This document shows, in pieces, positions 16,860-26,694 of a stretch of DNA of 64,000 nucleotides (its first letter is position 1; each line of letters opens with the position of its first letter). Source of the stretch: Deltaproteobacteria bacterium (GTDB lineage: Bacteria; UBA10199; JACPAL01; JACOUP01); the NCBI GenBank assembly GCA_016177765.1, contig JACOUP010000008.1, positions 563,021 through 627,020 of the forward strand, given 5' to 3'. Under the pieces are notes generated by a model. It was given only the letters and a program-made list of their open reading frames with translations, was not told the origin of the DNA and ran no database searches. The position numbers and the translations under genes are program-made.

Positions 16860-18688
16860 ATAATCTGATAGGTCCGGTAGTTGCTCAAAACCTTTTTGAC
16901 GTAATCTTTGGTCTCGGTGTAAGGGATCTCTTCGATAAATTCTTCTTCATCCAAATCCTTTCTCTGACCTCTCCAGCGACTGATCGCTCCCTCACCCGCA
17001 TTATAGCTGGCAATGATCGAAACCTGATTTTTGCCAAATTCTTTCGACAACCTTTGCAGGTAGGCCAGGGCCAGCAGGATATTGGTTTCGGGATCTTCCA
17101 GAGAACCATCAAACTGGAGCCAGCCAGCCTCCCGAGAGAGGCGGCGGGCCGTTTGCGGCATCAACTGCATCAACCCAATCGCCCCTGCGGGTGAAGAGGC
17201 GCCCGGATTAAAATGGCTCTCCTGACGCATGAGACTATAAACCAGAAATGGGTCGATCCCAACCCTCTTGGCCTCACGTTCAATGAAAGATCGATAGATG
17301 CGAGGGTAGGTCCAGACCGGCCGGCAGCCGTTCTTCCCCACTGCCAACTCCCTGAAAATAAGGTCGTCCAGACGGAGCTGATGGAGTCTCTGAATCCTGT
17401 TAAAAACCGGGCAGTCCGGAGAGACAACCTTTGCCAGATCAACCGGCTCCAGAAAATTTTTGTGCTCAGTAAAAGAGCGCCACTGATCCACAGAAAGTGA
17501 AAGCCGATCGGCGGCCAGAAATCGATAATACCCCCACTCCGATCCTTCGATCAATTTTTGATAATACTGATGGGCTAAAGTCTCATCCCCCCTCTTTTCA
17601 AAAATCCTCCCCTGCCAATAGAGTGCCTTTTGCGATTCTTTACTCCGTTCAAGTTTTTTCCAGGCTTGAAGGGATAAGGACCATTCCCCCAAACAATAAT
17701 AACTCCAGGCAATTTGGTCTTGCGCCCAGAGGGGCGAAGCACCCCTTCCCTTTGAAAGGCGTTTCAAATGAGGGAGTGCCTCTTTGAATAAACCGGCATC
17801 CAAATACAAAAAGGCAATCTTCCGGGCGGCCTGTTTCCCTTCTGGTGAGTGGGGGAATTTTTTGAGAATCTCTTTTTGAAGAGAGAGCGCCTTTTCTGTC
17901 TCCCCCTGTCTGGCGTAGGCCGACGCGATCCGGCTCAGAATCTGACGTTTCCGTCCGATATTTTTTTCCTTTTTTATCATCCCTTCATAGAGCCCAATCG
18001 CCTCCGGGTAATGCCCTTCACGAAAGAGTGACTCTGCCTCCCAGAAATTAGCCTCCGGGTGATTCACCAAAGGATGGTCAGGCCCCTTGAAGAGTTGGGC
18101 CGCCCTCGCAAATTCCCTTCTTTGGTAGAGGATTTTACCGGTTTCAAAGAGTTCATCAGGGGTAAAAGAGGGGTGCCCCAAAAGTGACAAGGCCTCATCG
18201 GCCCAGGGGGTTTCAGGATAGGCGCGCCAGTACTGCCAGAGTGAAGAGACCGCTTCTTCCCTGTTCCCTCCCTTGTAGTCACAGAGCGCCACCTGCCAGC
18301 GGGCCCTCCCCTTTTCATGGTGAACCGTAGTCTCCTCAAAATATTTTTCCCAATAGTCCCGGGCCTCCTTCCATTGACCAAGACACTGGTAGGACTCGGC
18401 CAGCCTCCGGAGTGAAACAACAAACCAGGGGCTATTTTCCTCAGAAACTATTTTGCTAAAGGCCCAGACGGCAGTGGGGCATCGTTTGAGTCGGTGGGCT
18501 GATTCACCGATGGCGTAGTAGACGTAATCTTCCAGCTCCGGTTCTTTGACCCTCTTTAAGGTCTCGATCGCACGGCCATAATTTTTCTTTTCAAAAAGGG
18601 CAAAACCCTCGGTAAGGCTCTGGCCTTTGGCTGAAGAGGAAAGAGGCAGAAGGAGTATCAAAAAAACGAAAACCGCCTCTTTTTTCAA
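16835..18688 (-). CDS. lytic murein transglycosylase, Slt family with TPR-like N-terminus
   Basis: Cleaves peptidoglycan between MurNAc and GlcNAc. The N-terminus is a signal peptide (VFLILLLPLSSSAKG), then about 400 residues of helical repeats (TPR/Slt superhelix), and a C-terminal SLT domain with catalytic Glu in LMRQESHFNP, then GAIGLMQLMPQTA and ASYNAGEGAISRW. It follows pilQ by 20 bases and looks like the last gene of the pilus operon, where it could open the wall for the secretin or pilus. GRGASPLWAQ near the middle is encoded by a palindromic repeat unit. Confidence 0.93.
   Translation of the reverse strand: MKKEAVFVFLILLLPLSSSAKGQSLTEGFALFEKKNYGRAIETLKRVKEPELEDYVYYAIGESAHRLKRCPTAVWAFSKIVSEENSPWFVVSLRRLAESYQCLGQWKEARDYWEKYFEETTVHHEKGRARWQVALCDYKGGNREEAVSSLWQYWRAYPETPWADEALSLLGHPSFTPDELFETGKILYQRREFARAAQLFKGPDHPLVNHPEANFWEAESLFREGHYPEAIGLYEGMIKKEKNIGRKRQILSRIASAYARQGETEKALSLQKEILKKFPHSPEGKQAARKIAFLYLDAGLFKEALPHLKRLSKGRGASPLWAQDQIAWSYYCLGEWSLSLQAWKKLERSKESQKALYWQGRIFEKRGDETLAHQYYQKLIEGSEWGYYRFLAADRLSLSVDQWRSFTEHKNFLEPVDLAKVVSPDCPVFNRIQRLHQLRLDDLIFRELAVGKNGCRPVWTYPRIYRSFIEREAKRVGIDPFLVYSLMRQESHFNPGASSPAGAIGLMQLMPQTARRLSREAGWLQFDGSLEDPETNILLALAYLQRLSKEFGKNQVSIIASYNAGEGAISRWRGQRKDLDEEEFIEEIPYTETKDYVKKVLSNYRTYQIIYNKLLSR
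17721..17750. repeat. single palindromic repeat unit in the lytic transglycosylase gene
   Basis: GGGCG-AAG-CACCC in the window strand (one mismatched stem pair) with CTT-type flank. It is in frame and read on the coding strand as Gly-Ala-Ser-Pro-Leu. It sits in a loop of the helical repeat region. Confidence 0.55.
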
Positions 18689-18708
18689 TAAGGTTTTGAA
18701 ACAGGTTT

Positions 18709-19962
18709 TTAAGTATCACCAAGGATTTTAGGCGTGATGAAGATCATCAGCTCACTATTGGTCCTCGTCTTGGTCGACCCCTGAAAGAGCCATCCCACCA
18801 CCGGCACATAGGAAATAAAGGGAACCGCATCTCTGGTCTTCGTCGACTTCACGCGGAACAGACCACCAATGACGGTGGTCTCTCCGTTCTTCAGCAGAAC
18901 GGTGGTAGAGGCGTTGTTGTCGATGACCGCCGGAATCCCGTCGACGGTCTTGGTAAAATCGGCCTCTGATTCCACCGCATCGATTTTCAGTTTGATATGA
19001 TCATCAATGGAAATCTGTGGTGTTACGGTCAATTCAACACCGGTATTAATCTCCTGCAATGAATTCTGAGAACCTCCCCCCGAACCACCGCTGGTCGCAA
19101 TATTAATATTGGAGGTTGACTTGACATAGATTTTGAGACCGCTCCTGATCTTGGCCGGCATGTTATTGACCGTGGTCACGGAGGGGCGTGAAATGATGCG
19201 AACATCCCCTTTTCTCTCAGAGGCGGTAATCTGGGCATCAATATTGGTCCCCTTGGCCAGTTGCCCGATTACAAGACCAATCCCGCTCGTCGGGGCTCCC
19301 GACGGGCCGGTAGCCGGCAGGTTGACATCCAGCGGTCGCCCCGCATCGGAAACACCAACCCCCGCAACACCGCCAACCCTCGTCCTCCCCTCGCCCTTAT
19401 TCACACCCCACTGGATCCCGAGACTCCGGGTAAAATTGTTGGAGGCATCCAAAATTTTCCCCTCAATCAGAACCTGCGCATCTTTCTTGTCGATCAGAGC
19501 CACAAAATTACGCACGTTGGAGAGGACATAATCCCGGTCCTTGATATTCAGACTGTTGCTCCTGTCTTCCGAAACAACTATCCCTTTATCCGACAAGAGA
19601 GGTTTTATTTTTTCGACAAGATCCTTCGCCGTTGCATACTTCAGCGGGATCAGGGCTGTTTTGAGATCGGCCCCCCCCGCAAATTGATCCGGTTTACCAA
19701 CCCGGTAAATCCCCTCCTCAATGGCATACTCCAAACTATTGACCTTGAGGATCGATTGAAAGGCCTGAAATAGTGTGATGTCTTTGAAGTTCACCGTCAC
19801 CTTTCCAGGGAGATCCTCCGGTAGGATGATATTCAAATCGGCTGCACGGGCCAGAAGACGAAGCGCTTCCTTAAGACCAGCATCCCTGAATTCAACCGTA
19901 TAACCAGCATGGGCCAGCGGAGAAAACGAGAGCATGGCCAGCAGAAAAAGGCGGATCTTCAT
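18709..19962 (-). CDS. pilQ: type IV pilus / MSHA secretin (short PilQ/MshL)
   Basis: Outer-membrane secretin through which the pilus exits. It has a signal peptide (LLAMLSFSPLAHA), an STN/N0 domain (YTVEFRDAGLKEALRLLARAADLNIILPED), an N1 domain (ALIPLKYATAKDLVEKIKPLL), and the secretin domain ending in VVGWLFQGSTKTRTNSELMIFITPKIL. At 417 aa it lacks the AMIN peptidoglycan-binding domains of classical PilQ, so in size it is closer to a minimal secretin. The start overlaps the pilP stop by 4 bases (ATGA). Confidence 0.92.
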   Translation of the reverse strand: MKIRLFLLAMLSFSPLAHAGYTVEFRDAGLKEALRLLARAADLNIILPEDLPGKVTVNFKDITLFQAFQSILKVNSLEYAIEEGIYRVGKPDQFAGGADLKTALIPLKYATAKDLVEKIKPLLSDKGIVVSEDRSNSLNIKDRDYVLSNVRNFVALIDKKDAQVLIEGKILDASNNFTRSLGIQWGVNKGEGRTRVGGVAGVGVSDAGRPLDVNLPATGPSGAPTSGIGLVIGQLAKGTNIDAQITASERKGDVRIISRPSVTTVNNMPAKIRSGLKIYVKSTSNINIATSGGSGGGSQNSLQEINTGVELTVTPQISIDDHIKLKIDAVESEADFTKTVDGIPAVIDNNASTTVLLKNGETTVIGGLFRVKSTKTRDAVPFISYVPVVGWLFQGSTKTRTNSELMIFITPKILGDT

Positions 19963-20354
19963 TGGAATTTGAGGGGGTAACGGTTGTCCCCCTCCCTCAA
20001 AATAACCTTGTCAAACTGGATCTCCTCAACGAGGTAACGCCCCAAACGGTCCCCCTTGGTGACAACATTCCCGGAGATCAGGGCGTATCCCCTGGGTGAT
20101 TCACCCTTAGGTGGCACACCCTTGGGTGAATCACCCTTGGGTGAACCACCCTTCTCTTCGCTAACAATAAGGCCGTTCAAGACAAATTCGGAAATATCCA
20201 GGGCTTCAAGGCTGCCGGAGGGGGCGAAGGGATTCCTCCCGACTCCGGATTCTGAACCGGAGGGGGCACCGAGTTCCACCTCGTTCCTTTCCGACAGGGC
20301 CGATCCGGAAAGAAAGAGGGCAAGCAGGACCAGGAAAACGTTCCATCGTTTCAT
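19959..20354 (-). CDS. pilP: type IV pilus inner-membrane lipoprotein-like PilP
   Basis: PilP links the PilMNO inner-membrane complex to the secretin. I use the ATG at 20354 (MKRWNVFLVLLALFLSGSALS), which overlaps the pilO stop by 4 bases; the frame extends 5 codons further up. GRNPFAPSG and the C-terminal GDRLGRYLVEEIQFDKVILREG match the PilP beta domain. Between them a 62-bp palindromic array inserts a Gly/Pro/Ser/Lys-rich segment of about 20 residues into the small domain. Confidence 0.88.
   Translation of the reverse strand: MKRWNVFLVLLALFLSGSALSERNEVELGAPSGSESGVGRNPFAPSGSLEALDISEFVLNGLIVSEEKGGSPKGDSPKGVPPKGESPRGYALISGNVVTKGDRLGRYLVEEIQFDKVILREGDNRYPLKFQ
20091..20153. repeat. palindromic tandem array in pilP
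   Basis: Four 15-bp units on the window strand: GGGTG-ATT-CACCC, AGGTG-GCA-CACCC, GGGTG-AAT-CACCC and GGGTG-AAC-CACCC, joined by CTT linkers. They are in frame and encode G-[DV]-[SP]-P-K pentapeptides on the coding strand. Confidence 0.88.
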
Positions 20355-20932
20355 AGATGACCACGCCATTGGTAGAACTCCAGTGTTAATTCCGCAACGA
20401 CATCAGACCCCCCTTTTTCGGTGGTCTTTAGGGAGAGATCCCGGATCTTCACCAGGAGGGGAATCTTTTCAATTCTATCAACCAGAGAACTGATGGTAAA
20501 AAAGGACCCCTGGAGAGCCACCACGCTCGTCGCCAGATCATACCCTTCCTCCTGTAAGGCAGGCTTATCATGAATCGACACAACCTCAAGCCCTCTCAAA
20601 AATCGCGGAGAGGTCAGCTCCTTTAGAAAATCAGGCATCGAAGAAATGGACAGGGGCTGGATCTCTTCGTTCAGGACCTTGAGTTTGATATCATCCGGCG
20701 GTGGTTTTTTGGCCACTAGAGGGGCCACGTTTGTCTGGGAATAAACCTTCTTCAGCGAATCCCTTTCCAGCCGGAGCCCTTGAAGCCGGCTCTTCTCCAG
20801 CCGAAGCCCCTGTTGACGGGGAAGGTAGAAGAGGCGAAAAAAGAGGGTTGAAAGCAAGATGAGAATGACCAAAGAGGCCACTTGTCGCCGGGTATCCGCC
20901 ATTTTCTGCCAGTGATAAGACATAGGGGGCAC
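20351..20932 (-). CDS. pilO: type IV pilus assembly protein PilO
   Basis: Bitopic inner-membrane protein that pairs with PilN in the alignment complex. It has a short cytoplasmic N-terminus, one membrane helix (VASLVILILLSTLFFRLFYL, about residues 17-36), a coiled coil, and a ferredoxin-like periplasmic domain (SSMPDFLKELTSPRFLRGLEVVS, QGSFFTISSLVDRIEKIPLLVKIRDL). At 193 aa it has the expected size. It is preceded by pilN with a 47-base gap; the ATG at 20923 is an alternative start. Confidence 0.9.
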   Translation of the reverse strand: MPPMSYHWQKMADTRRQVASLVILILLSTLFFRLFYLPRQQGLRLEKSRLQGLRLERDSLKKVYSQTNVAPLVAKKPPPDDIKLKVLNEEIQPLSISSMPDFLKELTSPRFLRGLEVVSIHDKPALQEEGYDLATSVVALQGSFFTISSLVDRIEKIPLLVKIRDLSLKTTEKGGSDVVAELTLEFYQWRGHL

Positions 20933-20979
20933 TATACTTTAATTTTATCCCCACCGCAATCGCATATGGTAATCGGTCA

Positions 20980-21573
20980 TTACGGCGATAAATCAGATTT
21001 AATCGTAAATCGGAATCCCTCCTTCTCCCCCCTTTCCGAGGAGACAAGAGAGATATTCCCCAAATTTTTGATCTCTGACAGCTCCCTCAAGAACTGGGAA
21101 ATAGTTGAGGACTGGTAGGTAAAACCGGTCAGGGTTAACGACTTCTGACCTCCCTTGGGTGAATCACCCTTGAGCGAATCGCTCTTGGGGGAATCACCCT
21201 GGGTCTCTTTTCCGGTGCTGTTGATCTCTGTCAGCCACAAACGGGGTGGTATCTTTTGGCTCAAGGCTGAAAGAAAGGGAGACCATTGGATGCGCCTTTC
21301 AAAAATGGCGTAAACAGCGCTGTAACCGGGCCCAAGGGGCCTGGAGAGACTACGAGTCTCCATGACGGAAAGGACCTTTTCCTTCTCAGACTTGAGGCGT
21401 GTAATCTCTTCAGCAACCGACCGGTTCTGCCACTGGGTATAAAAAAAGAGGGCTGTCTGGAAAAGGGCCAGGAGCCCAAGAAACCCGATCCAGGAGATTA
21501 TTAAAAGACCAAGGCTCCGGTAGGTCAGTTCCCATTTTTTTTCCTCGACAAAGTTAATCCTCGGGACTGCCAT
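20980..21573 (-). CDS. pilN: type IV pilus assembly protein PilN
   Basis: Inner-membrane partner of PilM and PilO. The N-terminal PRINFVEEKK matches the INLLPWR-like peptide that docks PilN into PilM. One membrane helix follows (GLLIISWIGFLGLLALFQTALFFY), then a coiled coil and a periplasmic domain (FLSALSQKIPPRLWLTEINS). A palindromic array inserts about 18 residues before SLTLTGFTYQSSTISQFLREL. Its start shares one base with the pilM stop (TAATG). Confidence 0.9.
   Translation of the reverse strand: MAVPRINFVEEKKWELTYRSLGLLIISWIGFLGLLALFQTALFFYTQWQNRSVAEEITRLKSEKEKVLSVMETRSLSRPLGPGYSAVYAIFERRIQWSPFLSALSQKIPPRLWLTEINSTGKETQGDSPKSDSLKGDSPKGGQKSLTLTGFTYQSSTISQFLRELSEIKNLGNISLVSSERGEKEGFRFTIKSDLSP
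21151..21205. repeat. palindromic tandem array in pilN
   Basis: Three 15-bp units: GGGTG-AAT-CACCC, GAGCG-AAT-CGCTC and GGGGG-AAT-CACCC. The middle unit differs from the first at two stem positions on each side and still pairs perfectly, so both changes are compensated. It encodes GDSPKSDSLKGDSPKGG in frame. Confidence 0.9.
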
Positions 21574-22589
21574 TATCTCTTCCCTTCCATAAGAGCCAAC
21601 CCCACCGCTGTGGCAAAAATGGGCCTCAGCCCCAACGAACCACCCTTAGGCGAATCGCTCTTGGGGGAATCACCCTTGGGTGACCCACCCTCCCCTGCCA
21701 AAAGTGAATCCTGGTGAGAACTCCTCTGAATTCTCTGGAACGGGTCAAAAAGAACCGTTTCAATCCCCATATTTTTTGTCAGGTAATCATCCACTCGGGG
21801 GAGCAGGGCCCCTCCCCCGCACAGAAAAATCTTGTCAACCTTCTCTCGGTGAAAAGAAACAGAAAAGGAGTCAACAGCCCGTTGAACGTCAACGGCTAAC
21901 TGGCCATAAAAAGATTTCAAAAGTGTCTCGTCTTTTCCCCCACCCGGTGGTTCCGCAGAAACGCCAGTCAACGAATGATGGTAGAGAAGTTTCTGATCCG
22001 AAAAAACAAAAAAAGACGATTGAGAACCTCCGATATCCAGCAAGACATACTTCTTGCCAACCTCCCATTCCTCACTGGCATCAAAAGAGGCGAGAAGGGC
22101 CGTGGCACTGGGCTCCAGAGAGACGGGAGAGAACCCAAGCCGCCGCAAGGAAACCATACGGTCCAACAGAATCTTCCTGGAGACAACAAAGGCGAGGTAG
22201 ACCTGTTTTTTTCCTCCCGACGTGACCTGGTCGTCGAGAAGGAGAGAGCGAACGGCATATTGATCGAGATTCCCCTCAACACTGTCTTTCACCATCCACC
22301 GAATCGCCTGTTCCAGATCAGACTCAGGCATCGGGGGGATCTCAACCCTTCTGATGTGCAGATTTTCTTCTTCGAGATTACAGGCAACCGAGAAACCACT
22401 CATCTGTTCTGCCTGGACAAAATCCCCCAATGAAGAGTGATTCACCTGGCAGGCGAGCCTTGCCAAGACCAGGGAGCCTGTAGGATCTTTCTTGATCTGA
22501 ACGATCTTGGCCGAATGATGGCCCCAGTCAAGACCGATGAGGTCTTTCGTCTTGAACCGCCATGACCTCCAAAAAGCTATCTCCTTCAA
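21573..22589 (-). CDS. pilM: type IV pilus assembly protein PilM (actin-like ATPase)
   Basis: Cytoplasmic actin-fold protein that binds PilN. The phosphate-1-like loop is LIGLDWGHHSAKIVQI, the phosphate-2 motif is YVLLDIGGSQSSFFVF, and the adenosine-type motif is IFLCGGGALLPRVDDYL. At 338 aa it is of usual length. It starts inside the TPR gene's stop (ATGA overlap). A four-unit palindromic array near the 3' end inserts about 20 residues ([18 protein letters not shown]) just before the last helix region LGLRPIFATAVGLAL. Confidence 0.93.
   Translation of the reverse strand: MKEIAFWRSWRFKTKDLIGLDWGHHSAKIVQIKKDPTGSLVLARLACQVNHSSLGDFVQAEQMSGFSVACNLEEENLHIRRVEIPPMPESDLEQAIRWMVKDSVEGNLDQYAVRSLLLDDQVTSGGKKQVYLAFVVSRKILLDRMVSLRRLGFSPVSLEPSATALLASFDASEEWEVGKKYVLLDIGGSQSSFFVFSDQKLLYHHSLTGVSAEPPGGGKDETLLKSFYGQLAVDVQRAVDSFSVSFHREKVDKIFLCGGGALLPRVDDYLTKNMGIETVLFDPFQRIQRSSHQDSLLAGEGGSPKGDSPKSDSPKGGSLGLRPIFATAVGLALMEGKR
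21634..21693. repeat. palindromic tandem array in pilM
   Basis: Four units with a 15-bp period: a partial unit ending CACCC, AGGCG-AAT-CGCTC, GGGGG-AAT-CACCC and GGGTG-ACC-CACCC. In frame; encodes G-[GD]-S-P-K type repeats on the coding strand. Confidence 0.85.
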
Positions 22590-23320
22590 AGGCCTTCACG
22601 TTCCATTTTCTTCCGAACCTTTTCCCGCAGTTCCTTAGGGATATTGCTGGCGAGTTCCAGAAATTTCCGATAATTCAGCCGGGCCTCCTGGTAATGACCT
22701 GACTTCTCCTGGACAATAGCCAGGTTCAGATAGGGATCGGCATAACCGGGCTCAGCCTGAATCGCCTTCTGGAGGAACCGCGCCGCTGTCGCAGGATCCT
22801 TCTTGGCAGTCCAGAGAACCCCCAGATTATTAAGACACTCGGCAAAGTCGGGTTTGATCGATAACGCCTTGTTATAATTTTCCAACGCCAGATCCAGATC
22901 CCCTTTTTTCTTATAAGAGAGGCCGATATTGTTGTAGAATTCCGGATTTTCCTCCTTGAGGAGAGCCGTTTTCCAGGCTCGAAGGCCCGCCTCAAAATCC
23001 CCCTCGGCAAATTTGGCCTCGGCCAGGCTGGCCAGTTCCCCAGGACTACCGCCGCCAAAGGGGGCGACTACCGGGGAAGGGATGCGTGGCTGAAAAAGGG
23101 AACTCCCCTTGAAAAACCGGAGCGCCCCGACAAGGGTCAGTGAAAGGAGCAAGAGGGTCACGAGCAATACCACCCTTGGGTGAAGCACGCTTTTCCGGGA
23201 ACTGGGAAAGTTGCCGTCTTGCTTTTCGGCAAGGAACTGATTTTTCAAAAATCTTTCTCCCTCACCGGTTTTCCCGTCCTCTCCCCTCGATTTCTGCAGT
23301 GCCTTATGGATGAGAGACAT
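22586..23320 (-). CDS. TPR protein of the pilus operon (MshN-like)
   Basis: The start MSLIHKALQKSRGED at 23320 resembles the N-terminal peptide of GspB/MshN-type proteins. The frame stays open upstream, but that part overlaps the ATPase gene and is repeat-derived. One membrane helix (VVLLVTLLLLSLTLVGALRFF) is followed by three to four TPR units (NPEFYNNIGLSYKKKGDLDLALENYNKAL, KPDFAECLNNLGVLW and others). Likely an inner-membrane anchored assembly factor. It follows the ExeA-like ATPase, as mshN follows mshM in MSHA pilus operons. Confidence 0.82.
   Translation of the reverse strand: MSLIHKALQKSRGEDGKTGEGERFLKNQFLAEKQDGNFPSSRKSVLHPRVVLLVTLLLLSLTLVGALRFFKGSSLFQPRIPSPVVAPFGGGSPGELASLAEAKFAEGDFEAGLRAWKTALLKEENPEFYNNIGLSYKKKGDLDLALENYNKALSIKPDFAECLNNLGVLWTAKKDPATAARFLQKAIQAEPGYADPYLNLAIVQEKSGHYQEARLNYRKFLELASNIPKELREKVRKKMEREGL
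23170..23191. repeat. palindromic repeat unit in the TPR gene (shifted reading frame)
   Basis: GGGTG-AAG-CACGC with the flanking CACCCTTGGGTG palindrome. It is read in a different frame from most copies, giving Val-Leu-His-Pro-Arg-Val directly before the membrane helix. Confidence 0.6.
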
Positions 23321-23322
23321 CT

Positions 23323-24225
23323 TTAGCGACCTCTTAGTGAAAAACCGGTCCAAGGGTGAGTCACACGACGGTGTGTCACCCAGCGAACCCACCGTTTCCA
23401 GGAAGAGGATTCCGGAGAGGCAGAAGAGAGGTCTTGTTCTGCGACCTGGACCAATCGTTCTGTGACAGTCCCCGTTTCCTCCACATAGGCCGAGAGGAGA
23501 ATCCGGTCACAGAGGGTATTGATCAGACGCGGGAACCCTTGGGAAAATTGATAGATCCTCTTGAACGCCTCCGTTTCAAACGAAATCTTGGCCACATTGG
23601 CCCCCACACGCCCCAGGCGGAAGAGGATATAGGAACAGACATCCTCAAAATCGAGCGGTTTCAGATGGGAACGGATAATGATTCTCTGGTTGAGCTGGCG
23701 AAGATCATGCCGGGAGAGTTTTTCCTGAAGTTCCGGCTGTCCGACCAGCAGTATCTGCAGGAGTTTTTCGCTCCCACTCTCCAGATTGGAAAGTAGCCTC
23801 GTCATTTCGAGCGCCTCCACGGAAAGATTCTGGGCCTCGTCAATGATCACCACCGCATTTCGTCCTTCATGAAACCGTGAGAGCAGAAAATTGTTGAGGG
23901 AATCGATCTGATCTTTCGGCGAAGGGCTCGCGAGGAGCTGACCAAAATCGCCGTTGATCGACCGAAGGAGTTCAACGGTCGAGAGTAAGGGATTGAAGAG
24001 GAGCGCCGTATCGACTGTTTCTCCCAGTCGGTCGAGAAGGGCCCGGGCGATGGTGGTCTTGCCGGTCCCTACCTCGCCGGTTAAAAGCAAAAAGCCTTTT
24101 CTGTCGTTGATGCCGTACAGAAGGGAATCCAAAACCTCTTCATGGGATTTGGAAAGATAGAGAAACCGGGGATCCGGCGTAACATTAAACGGCTTCTCCT
24201 GGAAACCAAAGTAAGCGCAATACAT
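23323..24225 (-). CDS. ExeA/MshM-like AAA ATPase
   Basis: The N-terminus MYCAYFGFQEKPFNVTPDPRFLYLS is the hallmark of the GspA/ExeA/MshM group. Walker A is LLTGEVGTGKTT (about residues 47-58), Walker B is AVVIIDEAQNL, and the sensor region LLVGQPELQEKL and GFPRLINTLCDRILLSAY follow. These ATPases aid secretin insertion or pilus assembly at the wall. The C-terminal tail (RWVTHRRVTHPWTGF) is encoded by a palindromic repeat and is not conserved family sequence. First gene of the pilus operon, 59 bases after serS. Confidence 0.9.
   Translation of the reverse strand: MYCAYFGFQEKPFNVTPDPRFLYLSKSHEEVLDSLLYGINDRKGFLLLTGEVGTGKTTIARALLDRLGETVDTALLFNPLLSTVELLRSINGDFGQLLASPSPKDQIDSLNNFLLSRFHEGRNAVVIIDEAQNLSVEALEMTRLLSNLESGSEKLLQILLVGQPELQEKLSRHDLRQLNQRIIIRSHLKPLDFEDVCSYILFRLGRVGANVAKISFETEAFKRIYQFSQGFPRLINTLCDRILLSAYVEETGTVTERLVQVAEQDLSSASPESSSWKRWVRWVTHRRVTHPWTGFSLRGR
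23351..23383. repeat. palindromic repeat at the 3' end of the ExeA-like gene
   Basis: GGGTGAGTCACAC-GACG-GTGTGTCACCC forms an imperfect hairpin related to the GGGTG/CACCC family. It encodes the last residues of the ATPase and lies just upstream of the TPR gene start. Confidence 0.65.
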
Positions 24226-24268
24226 CCAGACAGAACATACCGATTTTGGAGGGAAAAGGCAAACCGAA

Positions 24269-24283
24269 TCAGGCTCGGCCTGA
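24269..24283 (-). terminator. hairpin after serS
   Basis: TCAGGC-TCG-GCCTGA, a perfect 6-bp stem with 3-base loop directly after the serS stop (24285-24287). On the minus strand it is followed by a moderately T-rich stretch. It is a plausible weak terminator or attenuator between serS and the pilus genes. Confidence 0.4.
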
Positions 24284-24284
24284 A

Positions 24285-26605
<2,321 letters not shown>

Positions 26606-26658
26606 AAAGTTTCCTTTCGTTGAACAAAGATTTACCAACGGGGGATGAGGCTAGCATG

Positions 26659-26694
26659 AATAGGAGATCCTGCAAATGAAAAAAATCTCCTATT
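26659..26694 (-). terminator. hairpin overlapping the glnA stop
   Basis: Perfect 10-bp inverted repeat AATAGGAGAT / ATCTCCTATT (26659-26668 and 26685-26694) with a 16-base loop. It overlaps the glnA stop codon at 26693-26695. There is no strong T-tract on the minus strand, so it may terminate weakly or protect the mRNA 3' end. Confidence 0.5.
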
